Assembly (NCBI GenBank): GCA_963805715.1
Contig: CAWDVK010000009.1
Span: 868,001 to 932,000, forward strand
Direction of reading: 5' to 3'
DNA: 64,000 nt
DNA from: CAWDVK01 sp963805715
GTDB lineage: Bacteria; Actinomycetota; Actinomycetes; Streptosporangiales; Streptosporangiaceae
Shown here: positions 16,727 to 25,626 of the stretch, piece after piece
How the letters are laid out: the number at the start of each line of letters is the position of its first letter
How positions within the stretch are numbered: position 1 is the first letter of the stretch
Translations under genes and position numbers: made by a program
The notes under the pieces: model-generated
Told to the model about the DNA's origin: nothing
The model's input: only the letters and a program-made list of their open reading frames with translations
Database searches by the model: none

Positions 16727-18417
16727 CTGCCCTCCTGGTCCTCAGCCCGCACGGCTGCCGGCTGACGTGCCCTGATCCATCCCGCGAGAGCCGGCTGCGG
16801 GCACCGCGGCAGCTGCGGGGCAGCCGGGGCGCAAGAGCCGCGATTGCCACCATAGATCCCGAGTGACGACAGGAACACCCCCAGAAGACCGGCCGGGACC
16901 CGCGGCAGGCCGCGGCCCCGGCTGACCGCCCGGCGAGCCCGGCTGAGCAGCTGGCGTGGCCGGGATCCGGCCCCCGGTCCCTCGAACGGCCTGGCGGCGA
17001 TGACGGGCAGGACCGGTGCGACGGTCCGCTCGCGCAGGCAGCCCGCATAGACCCCGGCGCCGTAGGCGGCTTGGTCAGCGAGGGCCTCGAGGGCGGGGCG
17101 CAGCGGGTTACCGCGCCGGTCCCGTGCCCACTGCGCTAGCGGCGGTCCGGCCAGCAGCGACGCGGCGGCCAGCCGGCGGCCCCACCGCTGCGCTGGCCTC
17201 CGCCCGCCCGGCCGGGCTATCAGGATCAGCAGGACCGGCGCGGCGAACTGCCCGCACCAGCGCCCGGTGCCGAGCCAGGTCTGCCAGACGCCGCCCGCCA
17301 TCGGCCGGATGACGCCGCGCGACGGCAGGCCGCTCGCGCGCAGCCGCCCTGTGAGCAGGGCGGCCGAGGCGCCGAAGCAGGCCCCGGCGGCTACCGGCCG
17401 CCGGGCCAGCAGCGCCGCCATGGTGAGAGCCGGCCATGGCTGCAGCACCAGCGGGGCGAGCGCCCCCGGATGCCGGAGCGCCAGCGGCGCGGCTGAGGTG
17501 CCGTAGCGGAAGCGGCGGGCCAGCAGAGCCGTGCGCGTCCGCGGTTCCGCATGCGGGACGCGAACGGCCGGGTCGTAGCGCACCCGCCAGCCCGCCTCGA
17601 TCAGCCGCCAGATGAGGTCCACGTCCTCGCCGTAGCGCAGCGCCTCGTCGAATCCGGCGCCGAGGGCCGCCCGCCGCAGCAGCAGCGCGGCGGTCGGCAG
17701 GTAGGAGACGCGGGTCATCGGCGCCACCCTGGCCGGGCGGTCACCGAGGTCGAGCGGCGAGCTGCCGGCGCCGGGCCCGGCGGCGACGATCCGCGGCGCG
17801 ACCGCGGCGACGAGCGGGTCGGCGAAATGACCGGCCAGCTCGGTGATCCAGCCCGGCGGCGGGATGCAGTCACTGTCCAGGAAGGCGACGAGCTCCGTGC
17901 TGATCATCCGCAGCGCCGAGTTGCGGGCCGGCCCGGGGCCGCCGTTGCGGTCGCGGTGCACGACCTGCGCCCCCCGCGCGGCGCAGACCGCCGTCACCGC
18001 ATCGGGATCCTGCGAGCCGTCGTCGACAACCAGCACCCGGTGGCCGGCGCCGGCCGCGGCCAGGCACCGGTCAAGCTCGGCGGCCCGGTCCCGGACCGGT
18101 ACCACGACGGTCACGTCCGGCGTGCCCGTCACGGGCCGGGGGCGCGGGTGCGCGAGGCCGGTGTCGGCGAGCCGGCGGGCGAGCGTCGCGGCGGCGGCCG
18201 AGGAGATGGCCCCGGCCCGCAGCTCGGCCAGCGCATCCAGGCCGGCCGCGCTCAGCCGCAGTACCCGCGCCGGGGATCCGCCGAACAGCACGTCAGCGGC
18301 CAGCTGGCGGGTATCGGCGTCCAGCTCGACCGAGGTGCCCGGCGGGAGGCCGCCATCGGCCCGGACGCCCAGTTCGGCCGGCCTGATCACGCGCGGCCTG
18401 GCGGCCCTGGCCGTCAC
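16723..18417 (-). CDS. mftF: Mycofactocin glycosyltransferase MftF
   Basis: GTG 18417 overlaps the upstream SDR stop (GTGA), and the product is about 564 residues. An N-terminal region (LFGGSPARVLRLSAAGLDAL) leads into a GT2 domain: VTVVVPVRDRAAELDRCL, VLVVDDGSQD and VAFLDSDCIPPPGW with the DxD motif, then RYGEDVDLIWRL. A hydrophobic C-terminal part follows. MftF adds beta-1,4 glucose units to premycofactocin. mftA-D, which make its substrate, are not in this window. The C-terminus is longer than I expect for the family. Confidence 0.85.
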   Translation of the reverse strand: MTARAARPRVIRPAELGVRADGGLPPGTSVELDADTRQLAADVLFGGSPARVLRLSAAGLDALAELRAGAISSAAAATLARRLADTGLAHPRPRPVTGTPDVTVVVPVRDRAAELDRCLAAAGAGHRVLVVDDGSQDPDAVTAVCAARGAQVVHRDRNGGPGPARNSALRMISTELVAFLDSDCIPPPGWITELAGHFADPLVAAVAPRIVAAGPGAGSSPLDLGDRPARVAPMTRVSYLPTAALLLRRAALGAGFDEALRYGEDVDLIWRLIEAGWRVRYDPAVRVPHAEPRTRTALLARRFRYGTSAAPLALRHPGALAPLVLQPWPALTMAALLARRPVAAGACFGASAALLTGRLRASGLPSRGVIRPMAGGVWQTWLGTGRWCGQFAAPVLLILIARPGGRRPAQRWGRRLAAASLLAGPPLAQWARDRRGNPLRPALEALADQAAYGAGVYAGCLRERTVAPVLPVIAARPFEGPGAGSRPRQLLSRARRAVSRGRGLPRVPAGLLGVFLSSLGIYGGNRGSCAPAAPQLPRCPQPALAGWIRARQPAAVRAEDQEGR

Positions 18418-19208
18418 AGCGCCAGCCCGCCATCGACGGGGACGACGGCCCCCGTCATGCCGCTGGCCCCGTCCCCGGCCAGGAACGCCAGCACGGACGC
18501 GACCTCCTCCGGCCGCAGCAGCCGCCCGAGCGGCTGCTGCGGCGCGAAGGACCCGGTGCCGGGCAGGCCGTACAGGCGCGCGCTCTCCGCCAGGATCGGC
18601 GTGGCGGTCGAGCCGGGGCTGACCGCGTTCGCCGTGATGCCGGTACCGCCCAGCTCGGCGGCCAGCGCCCGGACGAAGCCGGCCACGCCGGCCTTCGCCG
18701 CGCAGTAGGCCGCGAGCATGGGCAGCCCGCGGGATGCGGCGGCCGAGGCGACCGCCAGGAAGCGCCCGGATCGCGGCTCCGGCCTGCGCAGCAGGGCCGG
18801 CAGCGCCGCCCGGGCCAGGTTCAGCACGCCGCCCAGGTCGATGTCGAGCACGGCCTGCTCCTGCCGGGCCGGGACCTGCCAGGCCGGGACTCCGCCGGCG
18901 ATCACGCCGGCTACGGCGAGCGCCGCGTCCAGGCCGCCCCACCGCTGCTCGGCGAGCGCGACGGCCGCGGCCAGCGCGGCGAGGTCGCGGGCATCGGCCG
19001 CCGCGGCGATCACGCCATCGCCGGCCGCGGCCGCCACCCGGTCCAGCTCGGCGCGGGAGCCGAGGGCATAGGGCAGGTCAGGATCATCCGCGCAGCGGTC
19101 GGTGGCGACCACCCGCCAGCCGCCGGCGGCGAGGGCGGCTACCGTGGCCGCTCCGATGCCGCGCGCCGCGCCGGTGACGAGCGCGACGCGCCCTGTCGGT
19201 GGGCTCAT
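18414..19208 (-). CDS. Mycofactocin-associated SDR oxidoreductase
   Basis: The 264-residue short-chain dehydrogenase has TGAARGIG (NAD binding), a catalytic S-Y-K triad in ASAAASRGLPMLAAYCAAK, and PVDGGLAL at the end. Its position between mftE and mftF, and its sequence style, match the SDR subfamily found inside mycofactocin clusters, where NAD(H) is held non-exchangeably. The stop overlaps the mftF GTG, so translation is probably coupled. The substrate is unknown. Confidence 0.82.
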   Translation of the reverse strand: MSPPTGRVALVTGAARGIGAATVAALAAGGWRVVATDRCADDPDLPYALGSRAELDRVAAAAGDGVIAAAADARDLAALAAAVALAEQRWGGLDAALAVAGVIAGGVPAWQVPARQEQAVLDIDLGGVLNLARAALPALLRRPEPRSGRFLAVASAAASRGLPMLAAYCAAKAGVAGFVRALAAELGGTGITANAVSPGSTATPILAESARLYGLPGTGSFAPQQPLGRLLRPEEVASVLAFLAGDGASGMTGAVVPVDGGLAL

Positions 19209-19262
19209 GCCCGTCTCCTCCCTCGCGCGTCCCGGCCGGTCCTGCTGACCGGCGGCAGCGGC

Positions 19263-19956
19263 TCAGCCAAGCTCGTCCGGGCGCCACGCCCGGGCCGTGC
19301 GCACCAGGTCCGCCAGCAGGCCTGCCAGGATCGCGGCACCCTCGGCGGCTGACGCCCCGGCCGGATCGCCGAGCACGCCGTTAGCGCTGACCGCCTGGAC
19401 CGACGATTCTCGCAGCAGCGGCAGCAGCTCGGCGATGGGCCGCCGGTCACCTGGCTCGGCCCGGTCCAGCCGCACCCGGCCCGGCTCCAGCGCCAGCTGC
19501 AGGGACGTTCTCGGTGCGCCCGGCGTGCGCGTCACCGCGCCAGTGCGGCATCCAGGCCCGGACGTTGCGGGACTCGCCGCGCAGCCGCTGCTCGGCCCGC
19601 CGGACCGGGGCGGCGTTGCCGCCATGTGTCGATACCAGCAGCACGCGGGAGAAGGTCTGCGTCGCCGAGCGGCACAGCTCCAGCAGCATCAGCTCCAGCG
19701 CCTCCTGGCCGATCGACAGCGTGCCGGCAAAGCCCTGGTGCTCGCCGCTGGAGCCGTAGGCCACCGGCGGGGCGGCGAGGACGCCCGGACAGCGACCGGC
19801 CAGGCCGGCGCAGAGCGCAACGGCCAGGTCGGTGTCGGTCGACAGCGGCAGGTGCGGGCCGTGCTGCTCGGTCGCGCCGACCGGAACGGCCAGCAGGGAG
19901 CCGGACCGGGCCAGCTGGCCGGCCTCCGGTGAGGTCAGCCCGGCCAGCTCGGTCAT
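19263..19956 (-). pseudogene. mftE: Mycofactocin peptidase MftE, split by a one-base frameshift
   Basis: The creatininase-family MftE cleaves the modified MftA peptide to release the Val-Tyr-derived core. The first part, from ATG 19956, has GATEQHGPHLPLSTDTDL, SSGEHQGFAGTLSIG, STHGGN and GDAHAGRTE. After this the frame must change to read TSLQLALEPGRVRLD and AVSANGVLGDPAGASAAEG. One extra A in GAGAACG near 19510 explains it. All metal ligands precede the break. The gene has no ribosome-binding site, and a cut merR gene sits directly upstream. Confidence 0.8.
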
Positions 19957-20004
19957 GGCTGACCCGCCGGCCGGCCAGCCCGCGCCCGGCTTCCCGCCCG
20001 CGCC

Positions 20005-20172
20005 CGGGCGGATCACCTGAGCCGCCGGGATCTGGTCGTGCGAGTAGTACCGGTAGCCGCTGGCCGGGACCGCGGCCGGCTCCAGCAGGCCTACCTGGTG
20101 ATAGTGCCGCAGCGTGTTGACGCTCAGGTGCGTCACCCGCGCGAAGTCGCCCACCGTGAGCCCCGCCGTCAT
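20005..20172 (-). pseudogene. N-terminal fragment of a MerR-family regulator
   Basis: From ATG 20172 the frame encodes a clean MerR HTH: LTVGDFARVTHLSVNTLRHY, then HQVGLLEPA and GYRYYSHDQIPAAQVIR. The similarity ends abruptly at about residue 55. Gly/Pro-rich filler then runs straight into mftE in the same frame. The helix that normally follows (RRFRDLGM type) and the effector domain are gone. Its own MerR-type promoter is preserved. Confidence 0.75.
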
Positions 20173-20178
20173 GACGCC

Positions 20179-20255
20179 AGTCTCGACCCTCCCCCAGCAG
20201 GAGAGTCAAGCCCGGCCGGGCCGGTTGACTCTCCCCCGGCCGGAGCGCCGAGGCT
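20179..20255. promoter_or_regulatory. Back-to-back MerR-type promoters with 19-bp spacers
   Basis: On the minus strand TTGACT (20204-20209) is 19 bases from GAGACT (20179-20184). On the plus strand TTGACT (20225-20230) is 19 bases from GAGGCT (20250-20255). Each spacer carries a dyad of the GACYCTCC/GGAGAGTC type, the classic overlong MerR operator. GGAGAGTCAA/TTGACTCTCC arms (20200-20209, 20225-20234) are perfectly inverted. The site served the now-truncated merR and SnoaL-like genes. Confidence 0.7.
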
Positions 20256-20308
20256 CGGATCCGGGCCGCCAGCCGGCGGCCGCCGGCCCGCGAGAGGAAG
20301 CGGACATC

Positions 20309-20440
20309 ATGACCGACCCCGCAGTGCTCACCGGTGTCGTGGCCCGGCACGTCGCCGCCGTCAACGCCTTCGACGAGGACGCCATCGTGGTCACCTTCGC
20401 CGATGACGCGCTCGTCAACGACGCCCGGCGCGAATTCCCC
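20309..20440 (+). pseudogene. N-terminal fragment of an NTF2/SnoaL-like protein
   Basis: ATG 20309 follows AGAGGAAG. The first 43 residues (VLTGVVARHVAAVNAFDEDA, IVVTFADDALVNDARREF) match the start of SnoaL-like nuclear transport factor 2 family proteins. After RREF the sequence becomes low-complexity Pro/Gly/Arg and stops at 20536, so about two thirds of the fold is missing. It is the divergent partner of the equally truncated merR. Confidence 0.65.
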
Positions 20441-20532
20441 CCGCCTCGCCCCCCCGCAGGCTCGCGGGGGCAGCCGCGAGCCGGTCACGGGCCGGCGGCC
20501 GGAGGCGGGGCCAGGGCCGGTCCGTCGTCTCC

Positions 20533-22063
20533 CTAGCGATGGCGACCCGCCGGCCGCCCGGGCGGAATGCTCTGCTGATTGCGGAACAGGTCGTGCGGGT
20601 CGTACCTCGACTTGACCCGGACCAGGCGGCGGAAGTTCTCGCCGTAGTACTCCCGCTGCCAGTCCGAGATCAGCCGGTTGGGGAAATTCTGGTAGCTCTC
20701 ATCCGGCGTGTGCGGCCGGAGCACGTCCATCATCTCCTCGGACCACTCGACCAGGCCCCGGCCGACGGAGCGCGGCGCGTCGCTGGGCCACACGGTCGTC
20801 GGGCGGAACAGGGTCATCATCCCCCGGTGCACGTAGGCGGTGGCCGTTCGCGGCACCGAGTCGACGACATCGCCGCCGACCCAGCCCAGGTTCCAGATGG
20901 AGCCGTGCGCGTCCTCCGCCCGGGACGGGCAGCGGGCGACCAGGTCGATCATCTGCTGGACAGCGTGCTGCGGGAGCGGCCGGGCGGCGTACCGGGAGAT
21001 GTCACCGAACGAATGCGGCTTGGACGGCGCGTCGGCGAAGGTCTGCTGCGCCGCCCAGAACGGGACCTCCCGGATGTCCAGCTCGGCCGGCTTCCCGGCC
21101 GCCTCCAGCATCGGGCGGATCAGGTCGCGGAGCTCGTCGAGCGGGCCGACGTACTGCCCGCGGGTCCACACCCACATCGCCTCCCGCAGGGCCGGCCCGA
21201 CCGGGGCGGCCTGGGCCAGCAGCACGGCGTTGAAGGCGGCCGGGGCGTTGCGGAGGATCTCGTCGAAGGCGACGAACGCCCCCGTCGCGGCTTCGGCGCC
21301 GCGCCACCAGGCGAGGTAGTAGCTGACCGTCTTCCTCGGCACCTCGAGCAGGTCGAAGGTGAAGGACGTGTTGATCCCGAAGCTGCCGCCCGCTCCGCCG
21401 CGGCAGGCCCAGTACAGCTCACCGTGCCGGGCGGCGTCGATGTCGAGCACGTCGCCGGCAGCGGTGACGATCCGCGACGAGCGCAGGTGATCACAGGTGA
21501 GACCCGCCCAGCGCGTGTTGTAGCCGATGCCGCCGCCGAGGGTCAGCCCGCCTGCGCCCACTCCCAGGCAGGTCCCGACAGGCAGGAAGAGGTGACCGCC
21601 CTTCAGGGCCCTGAACAGGTCGCCGTTCAGCGTGCCGCCGCCCAGCGTGGCCGTCCCGCTGGCCGCGTCGATGCGGACCGAGCTGAACCTGCCCAGGTCG
21701 ATGAGCAGGCCGCTGGTGGTCGAGAAGCCGGCGTAGCTGTGCCCGCCGCCGCGGGCCACCGGCCGGATACGGTACCGGCGGGCCCAGTCGACGCAGCTGA
21801 CCACGTCGTGCTCGTCGGCGCAGACGGCGACGGCTAACGGCCTGATCGCGTCGTACCGGCCGTTGGCCGGCGCGCTGGCCGCCTCGTATCCCGGCTCGCC
21901 GGGGACCAGCAGCCTGCCCCGGAGTTTCCGGCGCAGCTGGTCCAGCGGCGCGCGGCGCGCGGCGTCGGCTGTCTCGCCCCGGCCGGCCCGCGCCGGCCAG
22001 GGCGGCCAGGCCCGCGGCCGCGCTGCCGGCCAGCAGGAAATCCCGGCGATCCACCTTGTCCAT
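20533..22063 (-). pseudogene. Tat-exported FAD-linked oxidase (berberine-bridge type) with a frameshift
   Basis: ATG 22063 opens a Tat signal (DRRDFLLAGSAAAGLAALAG). The frame is then lost in a GC run around 21976-22000. One base must be dropped to read LRRKLRGRLLVPGEPGYEAA and the body. The body has the FAD-binding PCMH domain (GGGHSYAGFS, LGGGIGYNTRWAGLTCD) and a BBE C-terminal tail (YYGENFRRLVRVKSRYDPHD). The His and Cys for bicovalent FAD attachment can be proposed at GGGHSY and the TCD region. It sits 27 bases after the multicopper oxidase gene, an exported redox pair. Confidence 0.75.
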
Positions 22064-22090
22064 CCCGCCCTCCCCTCGCCATCCCTCGCG

Positions 22091-23728
22091 TCAGGCCGGG
22101 CCGCCGGACCGGGCGACGACCTCGATCGCCGACATCATCCCGAGGTCCTCGTGCGAGGTCATGTGGCAGTGCTCGACGAACTTGCCGGGAAAGTCGGTGA
22201 AATTCGACTCGAAGGTCAGCGAGTCCCCGGCCAGCTTGGGCAGCACGAACGTGTCCCGCCACAGCGGCTTGTCCAGGACCCGGCCGTTGATCCTCGTGAT
22301 CCGGAACGGGTTCACGTGGATGTGGAAGACGTGCGCGTGGTTCATCAGCTTCGGGTCGAAGGCGTTGACCAGCGTCCACTCCTCCGCGGTGCCGAGCGGG
22401 ATCCGGTACGGCGGGGCGGCCGGGTCGTAGGGGACGCCGTCCACCCCGAAGGACAGGAAGGCGTGGTCCGGCTCGCGCTGCACGGTGAACGCGAAGTTCC
22501 GCCGCCGGGAGATGGGCAGCACCGGCGGGTTCCAGGCGGGCAGCGAGTCCGGCAGGCCCATCGGCCGGCCGTGCCCGGTCACGTGCACGGTCAGCACGGT
22601 CCGGCGCGCCAGCTCCTCGTCGAACGGGGGGAAGCCGGGCATGGCCATGCCCCGCGGGCCCGGCAAGGCGGCGGCCGACCCCGGCATGCCGGGGATGTCG
22701 GGCTGCTGGCTGGAGCCGGGCGTCAGGACCAGGTCGTAGCTCCCCGCGCGCCCGGCCCTGACCAGCAGGTCGACCCGGTTGCCGGGCGAGAGCATCACGA
22801 CGCCGGTGGTATCGGGCTCGGCCAGGGTCAGGCCGTCCCAGGCCAGCACGTGGAAGTCGTGCTGGTTCAGGTGCAGCGACAGGAAGGTGCTGTCGGCGGC
22901 GTTGAGCAGCCGCCATCGCTGCACCTCGCCGGGGTACATGCGGAGCCGGGGGCGCAGCACGCCATTGACCGTGTAGAGGGCATGGGCCCGGGGGAAGAAT
23001 GCCTGATCCGGCGCCGGATCGGGGATGGGATCGAGTAGCTGGTAGTCGTCGCCCAGCTGGATCGACTGCAGCACCATGACCTTCTCGGCGGCCGCGCGGA
23101 CCTCCGGCACGCGGTCGATCTCGCCCCGGACGATCAGCATGCCCGCCATACCGGCCCGCAGCTGCTGGGTGACCCCGCCGTGGCGGTGCGGGTGATACCA
23201 GCTGAGCCCGCCCGGGTGATCATGCGGGACCGGGATCTCGTAGCGGTGCTCACCGCCGGGCGGGATGTCCAGGAAGACGTTGTCGGCGTTACCGGACGGC
23301 GAGACGTGCAGTCCGTGGGTGTGCAGGTTGGTGTGCGTCCACTCATGCGGCCGGTCCATCACCATGACCTTCGGCGGCGGCAGGTACGGCAGCCGGTTGC
23401 GCAGCCGGACCCTCAGCAGGTCGCCGGGCCGGATCTCCCAGGTGTAGCCGGGCACGACCTTGTTCCAGGTGTAGGTCCTGACCAGCCTGGGCGCGCCCAT
23501 GTCGACGACGGCCGGCGCCGCGGTCAGCCGCACGTCCAGCACGCCGTCAGCGCTGCGCAGCAGCCGCGGCTGCGGCAGCTCCCGCGGGCGCCGGGATGCG
23601 GGCATGATGACCGGCGACGGCGCTCCGGCCCCCCTGGCCCGTGCGCCCGGGACCCCGCCCGCGAGCGTGGCGCCCGCGGTGCCGAGCCCGTACCGCATCA
23701 TGCTGCGGCGCGATATCCGACCCGGCAA
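22091..23728 (-). CDS. Tat-exported multicopper oxidase
   Basis: The 545-residue protein begins with twin-arginine SRRSMMRYGLG. All four copper motifs are present: HTNLHTHGLHVSPSG, WYHPHRHGG, HVFHIHVNPF and VEHCHMTSHEDLGMM (type 1 Cys, with Met as likely axial ligand). A Met-rich stretch (MPGMPGSAA, GMAMPGFPP) lies mid-protein and may aid copper handling. It oxidises phenols or metal ions with reduction of O2 to water outside the membrane. It is the first gene of the operon with the FAD oxidase. Confidence 0.88.
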   Translation of the reverse strand: MPGRISRRSMMRYGLGTAGATLAGGVPGARARGAGAPSPVIMPASRRPRELPQPRLLRSADGVLDVRLTAAPAVVDMGAPRLVRTYTWNKVVPGYTWEIRPGDLLRVRLRNRLPYLPPPKVMVMDRPHEWTHTNLHTHGLHVSPSGNADNVFLDIPPGGEHRYEIPVPHDHPGGLSWYHPHRHGGVTQQLRAGMAGMLIVRGEIDRVPEVRAAAEKVMVLQSIQLGDDYQLLDPIPDPAPDQAFFPRAHALYTVNGVLRPRLRMYPGEVQRWRLLNAADSTFLSLHLNQHDFHVLAWDGLTLAEPDTTGVVMLSPGNRVDLLVRAGRAGSYDLVLTPGSSQQPDIPGMPGSAAALPGPRGMAMPGFPPFDEELARRTVLTVHVTGHGRPMGLPDSLPAWNPPVLPISRRRNFAFTVQREPDHAFLSFGVDGVPYDPAAPPYRIPLGTAEEWTLVNAFDPKLMNHAHVFHIHVNPFRITRINGRVLDKPLWRDTFVLPKLAGDSLTFESNFTDFPGKFVEHCHMTSHEDLGMMSAIEVVARSGGPA

Positions 23729-23772
23729 CGAAGGCCCCCCGCCCGCTGATCAGCAACTACTCAACGGCGCGA

Positions 23773-23792
23773 GATTACTACTATGCGTAATC
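23773..23792. promoter_or_regulatory. Dyad upstream of the multicopper oxidase
   Basis: GATTAC-N8-GTAATC lies in the 178-bp gap between the oxidase start and the Fe-ADH stop. It is the only AT-rich patch there. The TACTATGCGT inside it (23779-23788) also occurs, inverted, at the exported hydrolase promoter. I see no other feature in this gap. Confidence 0.4.
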
Positions 23793-23906
23793 AAACAGCG
23801 CCAGGCCGGCTCCGGCGAGTCGCCAGCGCCGCCCGGCCGGCAGCCTGAGAGCCCAGCCTCGCGGCCCGGCAGCGGCCTGCCAGGCCGCTGCCGGGCCGCC
23901 GCTGGC

Positions 23907-25058
23907 TCAGAGTGCCTGCGCCACGATGGCCTGCAGGGCGTCAGTGCTGAGCGGGACGGGGTTGCCCTGCATGCTGCTCGACCCGATGGCCCGGGCGGCG
24001 ATGTCGCCGGCCTGCTGCGGGCCGATGCCGAAGGCGGCCAGGCCGGGCACCGCGAGCAGGGCGAGGGTCTCGCGGATCCAGGCCACGCCGTCCTGGATGG
24101 ACGCGGCGTCGTCACCGGTGAGCAGCCGGGCGGCCTGCGCGTAGCGCTCCAGGGCCGGGTGACCGGGCGGCCCGGATCGCAGCGCCCGCACGTTGGCCTC
24201 GATGACCGGGGCCAGCAGCGCGGCGCAGGCGATGCCGTGCGGCACCTCGGCGGTGCCGCCGATGACGCCGGCCAGCCCGTGCACGGCTCCGAGTTTCGCG
24301 TTGGCCAGGGCCATCCCGCCCAGCAGGCTGCAGATGGCCATGTCCGTGCGCGCCTGCAGGTCGCTGCCGTCGGCGTAAGCGGCGCGCAAGCCAGCGCCCG
24401 CGCGGCGCAGCCCCTCGCGCGCGAGGCCGTCAGTGAGCGGGCTGGCCCGGACGCAGACGAGCGGCTCCAGGCACTGGGTGAGCGCATCCAGGCCGCTGGC
24501 GGCCGTGACAGCCGCCGGGCAGGACACGGTGAGCTGCGGATCGATCAGCGCGACCGAGGGGATCATCAGCCTGCTCCGCAGGCTCGCCTTGACCTGATGG
24601 GCCGGGGACGCGAGGACGGCGTTGGCGGTGACCTCCGCGCCGGTACCGGCCGTCGTGGGCACCGCGACGCAGGGCACGGCAGGCCGGGTGATCGCGCGGC
24701 CCGCCCCGATCACCTCCAGGTAGTCGAGCGGGTCCCCGCCGTTGGCCAGCAGCATGGCGACGGCCTTGCCGGTATCGATCACGCTGCCGCCGCCGATCGC
24801 GACCACGACATCCGCCGCATGCTCGCGCGCCGCGGCCGCTGCGGTCCTGGCCAGCTCGACCGTGGGCTCGCCGGCCACCGTGACCACCGCCGCGGGCAGG
24901 CCCAGCCCGGCCAGCAGCCCGGCATGGCGGCTGGTGTCCGCGCCCGTGCACACCAGCAGCCGGGATCCGAGCCCGGCCAGCAGCTGCGGCAGCTCCGCGG
25001 TCCGCCCGGCGCCGGCGATGATGCGGCCGGCCGTGGCGAACTCGAACGTCAGCGTCAC
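23907..25058 (-). CDS. Iron-containing alcohol dehydrogenase (group III)
   Basis: The 383-residue protein has the NAD(P) motif IGGGSVIDTGKA and PTTAGTGAEVTANAV. The metal-binding Asp and His residues lie in ASGLDALTQCLEP and AVHGLAGVIGGTAEVPHGIA. The length fits the family (alcohol or lactaldehyde dehydrogenases, maleylacetate reductases). It starts within the last codons of the upstream quinol-monooxygenase-like gene (ATGA overlap), so the two are co-translated. The substrate is not determined. Confidence 0.85.
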   Translation of the reverse strand: MTLTFEFATAGRIIAGAGRTAELPQLLAGLGSRLLVCTGADTSRHAGLLAGLGLPAAVVTVAGEPTVELARTAAAAAREHAADVVVAIGGGSVIDTGKAVAMLLANGGDPLDYLEVIGAGRAITRPAVPCVAVPTTAGTGAEVTANAVLASPAHQVKASLRSRLMIPSVALIDPQLTVSCPAAVTAASGLDALTQCLEPLVCVRASPLTDGLAREGLRRAGAGLRAAYADGSDLQARTDMAICSLLGGMALANAKLGAVHGLAGVIGGTAEVPHGIACAALLAPVIEANVRALRSGPPGHPALERYAQAARLLTGDDAASIQDGVAWIRETLALLAVPGLAAFGIGPQQAGDIAARAIGSSSMQGNPVPLSTDALQAIVAQAL

Positions 25059-25378
25059 GGCAAGCTGGCCGCCCAGCCCTCGGCCGCGGCCGGGAACAGG
25101 GCAGAGAACCGCGCCGAGGACCGCGGCTCGGCCATCAGGCCGGCCACCGCATCACGCCAGGCCGCGTAATGCGGCGTCAGCTTGTGCGCAGCCGACGCAT
25201 CGTCGTCGCGGTAGACCTCGACCAGGACCACGTGCGCCGGATCAGCCTGATCCTGGATGACGTCGAAGCGCAGCACGCCCGGCTCACCCAGCGATGCCCG
25301 CGCATTCACCAGCGTCGCGGCCAGGAAGTCATCGACTCCTTCCGGCCGGACCCGCACATGAACATGAACGACCAGCAT
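25055..25378 (-). CDS. Antibiotic biosynthesis monooxygenase-domain (YgiN-like) protein
   Basis: The 107-residue ABM-fold protein reads VHVHVRVRPEGVDDFLAATL, then GVLRFDVIQDQADPAHVVLVEVYRD. It resembles putative quinol monooxygenases, which are cofactor-free dimeric ferredoxin-like enzymes. It overlaps the Fe-ADH start by four bases. The pair could handle quinol or aldehyde products. The upstream 248 bases (25379-25626) are the divergent promoter area, where I recognise no clear motif. Confidence 0.82.
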   Translation of the reverse strand: MLVVHVHVRVRPEGVDDFLAATLVNARASLGEPGVLRFDVIQDQADPAHVVLVEVYRDDDASAAHKLTPHYAAWRDAVAGLMAEPRSSARFSALFPAAAEGWAASLP

Positions 25379-25626
25379 GTCCCCATCCTGCTACACAATG
25401 CCCCGCCAGGGATGCGCGCGCCGTCAGCCACGATGCCGCCGTCGCCTTCCTTGTGCCGCCTCGGCCCGGCCAGTAGCCTCGGATCAGGGAAAGCCTGATG
25501 AAGATGACCGTTCCGGTAGCCAGTCCGGTGTCCCGCCGCGCGGCGCCGCTGCGTTCGGTATCCCCGCGGCAGCTCCGCCGGCGGCCCGGTCCCCCCGGCC
25601 GGGGCCCCCGTCGCGGATGAGGACCG

